DNA of 64,000 nucleotides from DAOUBP01 sp964513075 (GTDB taxonomy: Bacteria > Chloroflexota > Anaerolineae > CG2-30-64-16), in assembly GCA_964513075.1 (NCBI GenBank), contig CAZELR010000011.1:20767-84766 (forward strand), read 5' to 3'. The translations under genes were made by a program, and so were the position numbers. Positions 50,203 to 60,300 of this stretch are shown here, piece after piece. The notes beneath the pieces were generated by a model. It saw nothing but the letters and a program-made list of their open reading frames with translations. It was not told the origin of the DNA and ran no database searches. Each line of letters begins with the position of its first letter. The first letter of the stretch is position 1.

Positions 50203-51300
50203 CTAAAGCCAGCCGCGGCGGCGGAACAGCGCCACCATGGCGATAACCGCTACTGCGCAGAAGCCCCAAAAGGCCGGATAGGCCCAGGGCTGGTCGAGCT
50301 CGGGGAAGTAATGGAAGTTCATGCCGTAGACGCCGGCCAGGAAGGTCAATGGAATGAAGATGGTGCCGATGATTGTCAGCACCTTCATGACCTCGTTCAT
50401 GCGATGCGATACCGACGACATGTAGTTCTCGGTCATGTCGCTGGCGCGCTCTCGATAGGTCTCGATGATTTCGATGAGCTGCACCACGTGATCGGTCAGG
50501 TCGCGCATGTAGACCCGGGTGTTGTCGCTCAGGCACTCGTGCTCCTCGCGCTGCAGCGCGGCGACGACTTCACGCATGGGCCAGGCAACCGAGTGCATCA
50601 GCAGCAGCTCGCGCTTGATCTCGTGGATGTCGTTGAGGATGACGCTGCGCGGGGGCTCTTCGATGATGACGGTTTCGAGATCGTCCAGCCGGTCGCCGAA
50701 TTTCTCCAGGATCGGGAAGCATCGGTCCAGCAGGGTGTCCAGCAGCGAGTAGACGAGAAAGCTGGCATCGTTGGCGCGCACGCGGGAGTTCCTGGCATGA
50801 ATCCGCTGGAGGACGGGTTTCCACAGATCGCTGGCACTTTCCCGGAAGGTGAGGAGGGTCTTGTGGCCGAGGAACATGGAGATCTGCTCGCTGCGCAGCC
50901 GCCCTTCGTCCCGCCGCAGGGTGTGGGCGACGATAAACAAGCGCGCGCGTTGCGCAGGATCTTCGGTGCCGTAAGACTCAACTTTAGGGCGGTGTCGCGT
51001 GTTGAGCAGGTCCTCAACCACCAGCGGGTGCAGGTCGTACTTGGCTGCCAGCGCGTGGATTCCCTCCATATCTGAGAGGCCGGCGACATCGATCCACCGC
51101 ACGACGGACCAGGCAGGACGATGCGGGCCGATGAATTTTGCTACGTTCTCAACTTTTTGAACCCACACCTCTCCGGGACTGTAGTCAATGCAGGTTACGT
51201 GCACCGAGTCGGTTGCCGCTGCATGTGCCGTGCTTGCTGGCTGATCCGGGTTCGCAGGGCTATCCGCGCGCTTATCTGCCTGGGTCTGCGCTGTCAGCAT
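50203..51300 (-). CDS. corA: CorA-family magnesium/cobalt transporter
   Basis: This 365-residue protein has a large soluble N-terminal domain and two C-terminal helices, with the selectivity motif YGMNF between them (GVYGMNFHYFPELD). CorA pentamers carry Mg2+ across the inner membrane. A 30-residue polar N-terminal extension precedes the domain. It is translated with the MFS gene downstream. Confidence 0.94.
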   Translation of the reverse strand: MLTAQTQADKRADSPANPDQPASTAHAAATDSVHVTCIDYSPGEVWVQKVENVAKFIGPHRPAWSVVRWIDVAGLSDMEGIHALAAKYDLHPLVVEDLLNTRHRPKVESYGTEDPAQRARLFIVAHTLRRDEGRLRSEQISMFLGHKTLLTFRESASDLWKPVLQRIHARNSRVRANDASFLVYSLLDTLLDRCFPILEKFGDRLDDLETVIIEEPPRSVILNDIHEIKRELLLMHSVAWPMREVVAALQREEHECLSDNTRVYMRDLTDHVVQLIEIIETYRERASDMTENYMSSVSHRMNEVMKVLTIIGTIFIPLTFLAGVYGMNFHYFPELDQPWAYPAFWGFCAVAVIAMVALFRRRGWL

Positions 51301-51321
51301 GGCTCCTCCTGGATTTCTATC

Positions 51322-51687
51322 TCACTCGTATTTGGAGGCGTCGATCTGGCGGCGCAGCCGTTCCGCTTCCGTAATCGCCGGCGCCGCCGGCTCGGCGGCC
51401 GCCCGATCTGCTGCCTCGGCTGCTGCCAGCTCCGCGGGGGTGGCGCGGGGGACGATGCTCCACTTGCCGCAGTGGGGGCAGCGGCACAGCTTGCCCATCA
51501 CGAGGTTGGGAGAGAAGAAGTTGCGTGCAAACGCCTTGCCGCACCTGGGGCAAATGGCCGCGCCGGCCGCGCCGGTCTCCAGCGCCCCGGCCGTTTGGTT
51601 CCGGCCGGACAGCAGCAGCAGGCGGCGGATCACGACGACCAGCACAACGACCACAACCAGTACGAGTTCGGGCTTGATTTCAGGCAT
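51322..51687 (-). CDS. Small membrane protein with zinc ribbon
   Basis: This 121-residue protein has one N-terminal hydrophobic helix (LVLVVVVVLVVVIRRLLLL, about 7-26) and a four-Cys zinc ribbon (CPRCGKAF and CRCPHCGKW). An Ala/Glu-rich helical tail completes it. ATG 51687 follows AAGGAG. The function is unknown. It sits between corA and the methyltransferase on the same strand. Confidence 0.8.
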   Translation of the reverse strand: MPEIKPELVLVVVVVLVVVIRRLLLLSGRNQTAGALETGAAGAAICPRCGKAFARNFFSPNLVMGKLCRCPHCGKWSIVPRATPAELAAAEAADRAAAEPAAPAITEAERLRRQIDASKYE

Positions 51688-51698
51688 GGAAATTCTCC

Positions 51699-53012
51699 TT
51701 ATCCGGCAGTCGCGTACAAACACTTCAGGTAGGCGCCCTCTGGGAAGCGCACCGGGTGGTCGATGGCGTGGCCGGTGCGGTCGATTTCGGTCAGCGGCCG
51801 GCCGGCGTGCGCGGCGGCCTGGTTGACGGCCCGGAAGAAGGCCGGTGCGCTGATGCGGCTCGAGCAGGAGGCTGACACCAGCGTGCCGCCCGGCGCCAGC
51901 ACGGCCAACGCAAGCGCGGTCAGCCGGCCATAGGTCGTCAGTGCGGCGGGAATCTCGGCGGCCTGCTTGGCCAGCGCGGGCGGGTCGACGATGACCAGGT
52001 CGAAGCGTTCGCCGCGGCCGGCCAGCTCGGCCAGGGCATCGAACGCATCCGCGACCAGCACCCGGTGGCGGGCCGCTCTCACCGCAGGGACGTCCTGGTT
52101 CAGCGCGAAGTTGCGCTCGGCGGCCGCCAAGGCCGGTGCGCTGGCGTCGATGCTGAGGATCTCGGCCGCGCCGCCGCGTGCCGCGTAGAGCGAGAAGCCG
52201 CCGCTGTAGGCGAAGACGTTGAGCACGCGGCGGCCTGCGGAGAGCGTCTCCACCCGCGCCCGGTTATCGCGCTGGTCGAAGAAGAAGCCCGTCTTTTGGC
52301 CGTGCAGCACGTCGGCCTCGAAGCGCAGCCCGTTCTCGCTGAACGCGATCGGCCCCTCGGGCGGCGCACCGGCCAGCGTCAGGCCGTCCGTCAAGCCGTA
52401 CAGCTGCTCCGGCTGCCGCGCCAGCTCGCGGCTGAGGCGCAGCACCAGACGGGTGACAGGTGTCTTTGAGCCCGTGGGCACGGCGTCTGTATCCGCGTTC
52501 TCCGCGCTCGTCCGCGTCCGATCTCCCGGCTCGGCCGTCAGCGCCGCGACCAGGTCGGCCAGGTGGGGGCCCCACGCCAGCGTATACAGCTTGAGCACCA
52601 GCGTCTCTGCATAGCGGTCGACCACCAGGCCGGGCAGGCCGTCGTTTTCGCCGTGCACCAGGCGGTAGCCGGTGGTGCCGCTCTCGGGCAGGCTCGCGCG
52701 CCAATCCGCGGCTGCGGCCAGGCGGCCTGCGAACCAGGCGCGATCGATGGCTGCGGGCTCGCCGTGCTGCAGCACGCGCACGCGGATGGGCGAGGTGGGG
52801 TCGTAGAGGCCGATGGCCATGAAGCGCCGGTAGTCGTCGAAGATCACCGCTAAATCGCCGGGCCGGCCCTCCCCGCTCTGGCTCACCACCGACTGCCGGA
52901 AGACCCAGGGGTGCCCCTGGCGGATGGCGCGCTGCGCCTCGGGCGTGACGCGCAGCGCCAGCCGCTTCGGGGACGGGGGTGGGATGTGGGCCAGTGGGTC
53001 GGATGGCATCAT
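51699..53012 (-). CDS. RlmI-like 23S rRNA cytosine-C5 methyltransferase family protein
   Basis: This 437-residue protein has an N-terminal PUA domain (ALRVTPEAQRAIRQGHPWVF), a central RMT domain and a SAM-binding methylase. The last shows NVFAYSGGFSLYAA (motif I), VIVDPPALAK and SASCSS, whose cysteine is the expected catalytic residue. E. coli RlmI methylates C1962 of 23S rRNA. A 40-residue variable stretch (SAENADTDAVPTGSK) lies in the middle. Confidence 0.9.
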   Translation of the reverse strand: MMPSDPLAHIPPPSPKRLALRVTPEAQRAIRQGHPWVFRQSVVSQSGEGRPGDLAVIFDDYRRFMAIGLYDPTSPIRVRVLQHGEPAAIDRAWFAGRLAAAADWRASLPESGTTGYRLVHGENDGLPGLVVDRYAETLVLKLYTLAWGPHLADLVAALTAEPGDRTRTSAENADTDAVPTGSKTPVTRLVLRLSRELARQPEQLYGLTDGLTLAGAPPEGPIAFSENGLRFEADVLHGQKTGFFFDQRDNRARVETLSAGRRVLNVFAYSGGFSLYAARGGAAEILSIDASAPALAAAERNFALNQDVPAVRAARHRVLVADAFDALAELAGRGERFDLVIVDPPALAKQAAEIPAALTTYGRLTALALAVLAPGGTLVSASCSSRISAPAFFRAVNQAAAHAGRPLTEIDRTGHAIDHPVRFPEGAYLKCLYATAG

Positions 53013-53099
53013 GGTCTTGCGGTATAGCTTACGCTAAACCTGGCAGACCGGCAAATCCGGGTTGTCCGATTTGGTGTCCTGGCCTGACGAACGAGCGAA

Positions 53100-53133
53100 G
53101 GGCCTCCCGCAGCACGAACGGCGCGGGAGGCCC
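53100..53133 (-). terminator. Hairpin after the ABC binding-protein gene
   Basis: GGGCCTCCCGC (53100-53110) pairs perfectly with GCGGGAGGCCC (53123-53133). It lies 21 bp beyond the stop of the substrate-binding protein gene on the minus strand. The following minus-strand sequence TTCGCTCGTT is only moderately T-rich. Confidence 0.6.
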
Positions 53134-53154
53134 TCCTGGTCCACGCATCACGCC

Positions 53155-55185
53155 TTACCGGGCTCTCATCAAGAGGGGCAGATAAACGCGCGGCCTCTCG
53201 ATCCAAAACTGCTCGGAGTGCCCACTCCCGGGGCTGGACGGCGCCCACGGACCTGTCACGCCAAACTCAGGGACGTTGTGAAAGTTGTTCTTGATGACAA
53301 CGGGCGCGGGTTGGTCGCCAGACACGCCGATGACGAACGGGCCTTCAGTGATGTGCAGCTGAATGGCGTTCCAGACGATCTGCTGTCGCGCCTCGAAGTC
53401 CGATTCGGCCAGGCCCTGCTCGTAAAGCGCTTGCAGCAAGGCGGCCGGACTGCCGGGCTCCGGCGCCATCCCGGCCGCGCCACCCGTGTCATACCAGAGT
53501 CCTTCCAGGGGGAACATGTACTGGTTGCGAATCGGGAAGACCCAATCCGGGTAGGTCCAGAGATCCAATTCGGAGACGTGGCACGCCCGCAGCATGTAAT
53601 AGCCTGCCGCAGTGCGGTCGTCTGCGGCCGGATTACCCGCCAGATCGTTGATCGCTACCTGGATATCCAGGTTCGCCTCCCACTGGCGTTTCATTTCTCC
53701 GGCTGATTGGATCTGCACATCATAACTGCCGCCCCACTCGGTCACATCGATGATGAGGGTGAAGGGCTTGCCGCTGGGCAGCTCGCGCCAACCGTCGCCG
53801 TTCGCGTCCACCATGCCGATCGCGTTGAGCCAGGTGTTCGCTTGCGCGATGTTGAGCGTCGCGTCCGAAGCGGCCCATTGCTGATACACTTGTTGTCCTG
53901 CCGGGCTGGCAAAGTGCTGCGCCTGGGGGCTGATGGTTGCCTGCTGGGGTGTGCCATGGCCGTCCCAGGCGACGTCAATGACTTCCTGGCGATCGAAGCC
54001 CACCGACAGGGCCTTGCGGAAACGCTTGTCTCGCAAGAGGGCGCGAATCTCGGCGGCGTGTTCCGGCGTATCGTCGGCATAGTTGCCGCCGCCTTCGACA
54101 TAATCCTGGTCCACCATGTAGCCCGGCCAGGCCCCTGCGCCGCTCATCCAGCCCGGCTGGAGATGATACCCGTAGGTGGCGGCGTTAGCTTCCAGGAGCG
54201 GGATGACCTCCGGGCTGTTCACGAGGCGAAAAGCGGCATCGTAACGACCATGGACCACCCTGTCCTGGAGCTCCTGCTCGTCAGCGACGATATCGACTTT
54301 CAGGGTGTCGATGTAGGGCAGTTGGTTGCCTGCGGTGTCCACTTTCCAGTAATAGGGATTGCGTTCGAAGGTGGTGCTCACCTTGACTTCATCCAGCCAT
54401 TCGACGCTTTTGCACCGCCAGGCAAAGACGGTTGGAAAGTCGGGGTTCTGCCACCAGACGTCTACGGCCGCCAGGCCTTCATAGGTCGCGCCTGGCGTGT
54501 AATCGGGGTGGAATTGTTTGAGATAGTGGGCCGGCTTCAGCATGGGAACAGCAAATTCCCAGTAGCCCTGTGCTATGTACAAGGGAAGCACCCACTGCGG
54601 CCTGTCCGAAGTCCAGCTGATGGTGTAGGCATCCGGGAAGCTCATGTCCACCGGGGTCCAATCCGACTTGCGCAACCACGTGGGGATCCAAACCATGCCA
54701 ATCGTAGGATAAACCGGGTTCAATGCCAGGTCCTCCCACCAGAAGCGCCAATCTTCGCTGGTGTAGGGCGCGCCATCTGACCAGCGGATGCCCTCGCGCA
54801 GATGCAGCGTAAAGGTCCGGCCATCGGCTGACCACTCATAGCTCTGGGCCAGGCCCGGTTCATACCCGGAGTAGTCGGCCTTCCAGCGGATGGGCGGATC
54901 ATATAGCTTCAGGAGGACATTGTCGATGCTGGGCCACGGGCTTGCAGTATGCCAGGTTCCGCCATACTTGCCTACACTTTCCACCGGCGTGATCACCACC
55001 GGGTCGGCCGGCAAGCGTTGCTCCACCGGGGGAAGCTGCCCGGCAGCCACCAGGGCCGCCAGCATCGGGGCTTCGTGATAGCCCCCGGGCGCCTTTACCG
55101 CGGCGCTGCCGGGGCTGACTGGGCCAACGAGCACAGCGAACAGGATGCAGCAGGTCAGGAGACTGGGAAAACGCACGGCTTTCAT
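53155..55185 (-). CDS. Extracellular solute-binding protein, family 5 (peptide/nickel/oligosaccharide type)
   Basis: This 676-residue secreted protein has a signal peptide (about 1-28, LLTCCILFAVLVGPVSPGSA) and the SBP_bac_5 fold with YEWSADGRTFTLHLREGIRWSDG. ATG 55185 follows GAGGAGGTG. No permease or ATPase genes adjoin it, so it is an orphan or shares a remote transporter. It ends with RPRVYLPLLMRAR, a short hydrophobic tail. Confidence 0.93.
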   Translation of the reverse strand: MKAVRFPSLLTCCILFAVLVGPVSPGSAAVKAPGGYHEAPMLAALVAAGQLPPVEQRLPADPVVITPVESVGKYGGTWHTASPWPSIDNVLLKLYDPPIRWKADYSGYEPGLAQSYEWSADGRTFTLHLREGIRWSDGAPYTSEDWRFWWEDLALNPVYPTIGMVWIPTWLRKSDWTPVDMSFPDAYTISWTSDRPQWVLPLYIAQGYWEFAVPMLKPAHYLKQFHPDYTPGATYEGLAAVDVWWQNPDFPTVFAWRCKSVEWLDEVKVSTTFERNPYYWKVDTAGNQLPYIDTLKVDIVADEQELQDRVVHGRYDAAFRLVNSPEVIPLLEANAATYGYHLQPGWMSGAGAWPGYMVDQDYVEGGGNYADDTPEHAAEIRALLRDKRFRKALSVGFDRQEVIDVAWDGHGTPQQATISPQAQHFASPAGQQVYQQWAASDATLNIAQANTWLNAIGMVDANGDGWRELPSGKPFTLIIDVTEWGGSYDVQIQSAGEMKRQWEANLDIQVAINDLAGNPAADDRTAAGYYMLRACHVSELDLWTYPDWVFPIRNQYMFPLEGLWYDTGGAAGMAPEPGSPAALLQALYEQGLAESDFEARQQIVWNAIQLHITEGPFVIGVSGDQPAPVVIKNNFHNVPEFGVTGPWAPSSPGSGHSEQFWIERPRVYLPLLMRAR

Positions 55186-55272
55186 GATGCACCTCCTCAT
55201 CGAGAATGTTCTTTCAGCGCACAAAACAACAGCATCGGGTCACGAAAAGCGTTGCATCGCGGGCTGCTTCGC

Positions 55273-56538
55273 TCACTTCTGGCTGGCCGCCAGCAGATTA
55301 ATAAACTTCTCGGTCAGCTCAGTGGTTGTGTCCTTTGCTCCTGGCTGCCACAGCGCAAGAGTGGGGCAGCTTCCAGAGGTGATGATGTTTCCATCCTGGA
55401 CAACGCCTGTGCCCTTGTAGATGCCGTTCGTAGCGAAGTTCCCATACTGGGTGTAATAGGCGTACTGCTTGCCGTCCAAGACCCCAGCCGCGTTCAGGAT
55501 CAACACTGAGGTGTCCTGCGCAGCCACCAGCTTGCCCTGGGTGACTGCCTCTTTGGCGATCTCGACGGCTTCAGTCGGCAGCTCCCAACTGTCGAGAGCA
55601 CCCATACATGCGATTATGACGCCCACATAATCGTCGACTTTCACATCTGCCAGTTTCAGGTCTGGCGTCAGAGTTGTCACGCGGCCTGCAAGAGGCTGGT
55701 CGGATTCGGACGCCACGACAACTTCATAGCCTGCCGCCTCAATCATCTTCATCATCACGGCGACTTCTTTGGTCAGCGTGAGTTCCATATCGTACGAGTC
55801 TTTCCGCGCGATGAGCAGGACCTTGCCTTCGCCCATCTTCACCGGCGCCGCAGCCGCAGCCTTCAAGCTCTCCGCGTACTCCTTGCACAGCTTGATCTGG
55901 ACCGCGCCGCCGGCCTTGCCCCCAGAATCCACCGTGGCGGCTTCTTCGGGGCGATTGGCCTTTTGCCAGGCTTGCGCCGCCTCAGCCCACTTCCAATAGT
56001 CGTCCCACCCGGCGCCTTCCGTTGCTCCAAGCACCATCCGGATCTTGCCATCCTCCGCCAGGCTGTAGGTCCCCTTCATGGCCAGGCCAGCGTTGGCGCC
56101 GTAGGCAGGCAGACAGCCGCCGTCAACATAGGTGAAGGTGCACACGGCTTGACCGTTTTGGGGCTGCTCGCAGTTGTCGATCACGAATTTCGATTCGATG
56201 CCGACCAGCCAGTCGAACACCCCGCGCAGTTGCTCCTTCCCCATTGCATCGAAGACAAACACGTATCGCACACGATCCGTGAACAGCGCCAGCGCCGCGT
56301 CCACGTCGCCGCGGTTGATCGCCTCCACCCAGGCCTTCACGGGGGCCACGGCATCCAACGCCGGGGTGGGCGGCAGTGGCGTGGCTGTGGGCGGCTCCGG
56401 CGTCGGCGTCGGTGGGACGGGCGTGGCTGTCGGCGGGACGGCCGTCGGCGCAGGCTGCGGTGCGGGCGTCGCACAGCCCGCGGCGATCAACAGCAACGTG
56501 ACGATGAAGACCAACAGCTTTGACCAATGTTTTTCCAT
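55273..56538 (-). CDS. Lipoprotein with NTF2-like and DJ-1/PfpI-like domains
   Basis: This 421-residue protein has a lipoprotein signal ending in Cys22 (LLLIAAGC) and a Pro/Thr linker (about 23-60). An NTF2/SnoaL-like domain covers about 62-200. A DJ-1/PfpI-like Rossmann domain covers about 240-400 (KVLLIARKDSYDMELTLTKE, VVASESDQPLAG). At the usual nucleophilic Cys site it reads LVAAQDTSVLILNAAGVLDG, with no Cys. It is probably a surface binding protein rather than a glutamine-amidotransferase-type enzyme, but that is inference. Confidence 0.82.
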   Translation of the reverse strand: MEKHWSKLLVFIVTLLLIAAGCATPAPQPAPTAVPPTATPVPPTPTPEPPTATPLPPTPALDAVAPVKAWVEAINRGDVDAALALFTDRVRYVFVFDAMGKEQLRGVFDWLVGIESKFVIDNCEQPQNGQAVCTFTYVDGGCLPAYGANAGLAMKGTYSLAEDGKIRMVLGATEGAGWDDYWKWAEAAQAWQKANRPEEAATVDSGGKAGGAVQIKLCKEYAESLKAAAAAPVKMGEGKVLLIARKDSYDMELTLTKEVAVMMKMIEAAGYEVVVASESDQPLAGRVTTLTPDLKLADVKVDDYVGVIIACMGALDSWELPTEAVEIAKEAVTQGKLVAAQDTSVLILNAAGVLDGKQYAYYTQYGNFATNGIYKGTGVVQDGNIITSGSCPTLALWQPGAKDTTTELTEKFINLLAASQK

Positions 56539-56580
56539 GGCGGCGCCTCCTCTGAAGATCGACTACGCCTATACGATTAG

Positions 56581-56685
56581 GTAGGGGCGAAGCATTCCCA
56601 GGCAGATGAGCCTCACCGAATTGATTGACGTCTGCTGCGGAATCTCCGGTCGCACCAGGCGTGTGTAGGAATGCTTCGCCCCTAC
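56581..56685. repeat. 105-bp inverted-repeat element (family GTAGGGGCG), copy B
   Basis: GTAGGGGCGAAGCATTCC (56581-56598) and GGAATGCTTCGCCCCTAC (56668-56685) are perfect 18-bp inverted ends. Length equals copy A at 41618. CAGGCAGAT after the left end matches the inverse of copy A's right side, so the copies are in opposite orientation. The interiors differ. Confidence 0.85.
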
Positions 56686-56713
56686 TCGTTCGATGCCTCG
56701 CGCCGCGATCGCG

Positions 56714-57208
56714 TCAGCCGCCGGACAGCAGCGAGCAGAACAACGCCATCTTCTCAGGGTCGAGCGACGTGTGGATGCCCACCAGCCGGCCCGGGTGGGG
56801 GTAACGCACGAGGCCAGCCTCCTTGAACACCGTTCCGTAGCCGGGAACCGTGATCGACCAGTACGTGCCGGGCGCAGACCAGCTCCCAGTTACCCAATCC
56901 TCGAAGTAGTTGGCAGTGTAGTTGCCGATCAGCTTGACATCGGGAGTCTCCGGCCTGTAGAGCTGGTCTATGCCTCTCTCATAACTTTTGATCCCGGTCG
57001 GGTTGCCAGCGTTGTCGTAGAAAGTAGTGAGTCGCCAAGAACCCACTACATGGTTATAAACGGGAAAGCCGCAAGCATCGGATGCATCCACAAAGAGATA
57101 GGTGTCGTCAAAGACACCACTTTCGATAACAGGTGCGGTCGCGTACGCTGGAACCACGGCCATCGACACGAGCAGAACGACCAGCAGCAGAACAGAGAGC
57201 CTCTTCAT
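56714..57208 (-). CDS. Small exported protein of unknown function
   Basis: This 164-residue protein has a clear signal peptide (MKRLSVLLLVVLLVSMAVVPAYA, cleavage after about residue 23). The mature part is rich in aromatic and beta-type residues (YWSITVPGYGTVFKEAGL). ATG 57208 follows AGGAGG. I recognise no family. It is divergent from the large regulator gene. Confidence 0.8.
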   Translation of the reverse strand: MKRLSVLLLVVLLVSMAVVPAYATAPVIESGVFDDTYLFVDASDACGFPVYNHVVGSWRLTTFYDNAGNPTGIKSYERGIDQLYRPETPDVKLIGNYTANYFEDWVTGSWSAPGTYWSITVPGYGTVFKEAGLVRYPHPGRLVGIHTSLDPEKMALFCSLLSGG

Positions 57209-57327
57209 GGTAAACCTCCTGATTGAGATGGACTGCCTTATTGCATCATAACGGCTTTGCGTCGCGAAAACGTCGCAAAAACGTTGCGCATCTGCAATTG
57301 AGCGTATCATTTGCGCCATTTTTGGTG

Positions 57328-57333
57328 TATAAT
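57328..57333 (+). promoter_or_regulatory. -10 box TATAAT before the BTAD regulator
   Basis: A perfect TATAAT lies 27 bp before the ATG at 57361. No good -35 is visible at 16-18 bp, so activation or an alternative sigma factor is possible. Confidence 0.45.
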
Positions 57334-57360
57334 ACATGTGTCTTTGTGCGAGGCGTCCCG

Positions 57361-60300
57361 ATGTCCATCCTCGACATCACTCTCTTCGGCTCCCCCCGCA
57401 TCGAGCGCGAGGGCGTCCCGGTGACGTTCCATCGCCACCAGACGCTCGCCTTGCTCGCCTACCTGGCCGCCACCGATCAGCCGCACGGCCGCGACGCGCT
57501 CGCGGCCTTGTTCTGGCCGGAGCTGGATGACGCCGCCGCGCACGCGGCGCTGCGCCGGGGCCTCTACGATCTCGGTCAGACCATCGGCAAAGAGGGGCTG
57601 GCGGTCGAGCGCGAGCGCGTGGCGCTGCGGCCGGCCGCGGGCGTGCGCGTCGATGTCCGGCGCTTCTGCGGCCTGGCGAGCGGGGCGGCCGGGCACGGTC
57701 ACGCGGCCGGCCACCTCTGCGATGATTGCCTGGCCGCGCTGACCGAGGCGGCGGAGCTCTGGCGGGGCGACTTCCTGGCCGGGTTCACCTGGCGGGGCTC
57801 GGCGGAGTTCGACGACTGGCAGTCTTTCACCGCTGAGAGCCTGCGGCTGGGGCTGGCGGGCGTGCTGGAGCAGTTGGCGGGGGGCCTGGCAGCCCGGCGC
57901 CGGTTCGACCCGGCGCTGGCGTATGCGCGGCGCTGGCTGGCGCTCGACCCGCTCGACGAGGCCGGCCACCGCCTGCTGATGCAGATTCACGCCTGGGCGG
58001 GGGATCGGGCGGCCGCGGCCCGGCAGTACGAGGAGTGCGTCAGGGTGCTGGCCGCGGAGCTGGGCATCGAGCCCGCGCCGGAGACAACCGCACTTTTCCA
58101 GACGTTGCGCCGCGCCGCGCCGGCCGCCGCGGGCGTGGCGACCGCGCCGCTTGCGGCGGCCCCGCCCGCGCCAGCGCACAATCTGCCGGTCGACGTGACG
58201 CCGTTCATCGGCCGGGAGCCTACGCTCGTCCAGGCCGCCGAGCTGCTGGCCGATCCGGCCTGCCGGCTGCTCACCGTGCTCGGCCCCGGCGGCATCGGCA
58301 AGACGCGGCTGGCGATCCAGGCCGCGCGCGGCCAGGTGGTGCACTTCCCCCATGGCGTCTATTTCATCGATCTGGCCCCGCTCACCTCGGCCGAGCAGCT
58401 TTCGTCGGCCATCCTGGCCGGCCTCGGCGCGCCCAGCCGGGCCGCCGCAGAGCCGGACCAGCACCTGCTCGCCACCCTGCAGGACAAGCGGCTGCTCCTG
58501 ATCCTCGACAACTACGAGCACCTGCTGACCGGTGCGGACCCGGATCGGCGGGACGGTTACGGGCTGGTGACAAAACTGGCCGCGACCGCGCCGCAGCTCA
58601 AGCTCCTGGTGACCTCGCGGCTGCGGCTCAACGTGCCCGCGGAATGGCTGCTGCCGCTGGAGGGGCTGGCCACACCGCCGGAGGGGAGCGCCGACCTGGC
58701 CGAGCTGCTGCAGGCAGCGGACGCCGACGAGGATGCCGCAGCCTTGAGGCTGGAAGAAGGGGTGACAGCGGCCAGCTTGGGCGACTACAGCGCGACCGCC
58801 CTCTGCCTGGCGTGCATCCGCCGCGTGCAGCCCGGCTTCCGGCCATCCGTGACTGAGGCGCGCACGATCGCACACATCTGCCGCCTGCTCGACGGGGTGC
58901 CGCTGGCCATCGAGCTGGCCGCAGCGTGGGCGCGCGTCCTGCCGCTGGCCGAGATCGCCCGCCGCCTGGAGCACGGGCTGGAGCTGCTGACCACCGGGCT
59001 GCGGGGCGTGCCCGCGCGGCAGCGCAGCATGGCCGCCACCTTCGATTATTCCTGGCGGCTGCTGGACCCGCGGGAACGGAGCATCCTGCGCCAGGCTGCC
59101 GTCTTTCGGGGCGGCTTCACGGCCGAGGCGGCGGCCGCGGTGACCGGGGCAAGCCTGGGGGACCTGGCCGCGCTGGTCGACGCGTCGTGGCTGCGCCTGA
59201 CCGGGTCGGGGCGGTACACGCTGCACGAGCTGGTGCGGCAATACTGCGCCGAGAAGCTGGGCCGCGAGCACCTGGCCGAGGCCGGCGAGACCGTCGATGC
59301 GGTGCGGCGCCGGCATGCGGCGTGCTTCCATGCGTTCTCGGCGGCCCAGTGGCTTGATCTCCACCACCGCAGCGGTGTGATCGCCGAGCTGGTGGGGGAG
59401 CTGGGCAACCTGTGGGCTGCCGCCGACTGGGCGCTGGTGCACGAGGATTTGGATCTGTACTGGGGCTTGAGCCTGGGCCTGATCCTGGCGGCCGATCGGG
59501 GCGGGCTGAACGCGGCGTTGGCGGATTTTCTGGAGACGCATAGCGCACGCTTGCGGCTGGCCCTGCAGACCTCCGGCGAGGACGGGCGGCATGAGGCGCG
59601 TTCCCTGCTGCTGTTCCGCTGCCTGGGACTGCGTTTGGATCCGCTCTCCCGCACAGGGCGCTACGCAGAAGCTGGCGCGTGCATCGACGAGATGGCCGCG
59701 CTGCTGGGAGCGGGACGTGACGGCGCGCTCTGGGCGGAGGCGGACTGGATTTATCGCCGCCAGGTGGCCTGGCACAAGTCTGATCTGGGTGATTTCGCTG
59801 GCGCCGCGCCAGTGTTCGGCGGGTTGGTGGCCGACGCGCGCACAGGCCGCGTGAGCATTTGGCCCCACAGCAATCACGCCACCGAGAAATGGATCCCCGA
59901 GGTCGGTCAGGGACAAGCTTTATGTGCGGTGGCGTTGGGCGAGTACGACGAAGCGCTGCGCCTGGCCCGCGAGTACATCGCCGTGGCGGAAGAGCTAGGC
60001 TCCGACTTCGGGCGCTCCTTCGCGGTGATCCCGCTCGTGTGGGCGCTGCTGCTGACCGGCGCCTATGGTCAGGCCGAGCGTGAGGCGCGGTGGCTCGTGC
60101 GCACCGTCAGCCGGTTCGGAGACACCCTGCTGACAGCGCACGCGCTCGGGTGTATGGGGTGGGTTCAATATACCTCGGGCCGCTACGAGCGGGCGTGTAC
60201 GTGGTGGCGCCGGGCCCTGGCGCTGGCGCAGCGGATCGCGCTCGCACCCGTGATCGTCGACAGCCTGGTCGGGCTGGGCTACGCCGCGCTGGCGGAGGGC

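Noticed and set aside
50198..50536. N-terminal extension of the MFS transporter
   Set aside because: It lies inside corA in another frame and reads as His/Arg-rich non-membrane sequence. ATG 50197 starts the hydrophobic protein.
57307..59916. An 869-codon minus-strand open frame
   Set aside because: It is antisense to the BTAD regulator in GC-rich DNA, has His/Arg/Gln-rich low-complexity translation and no SD or domain.
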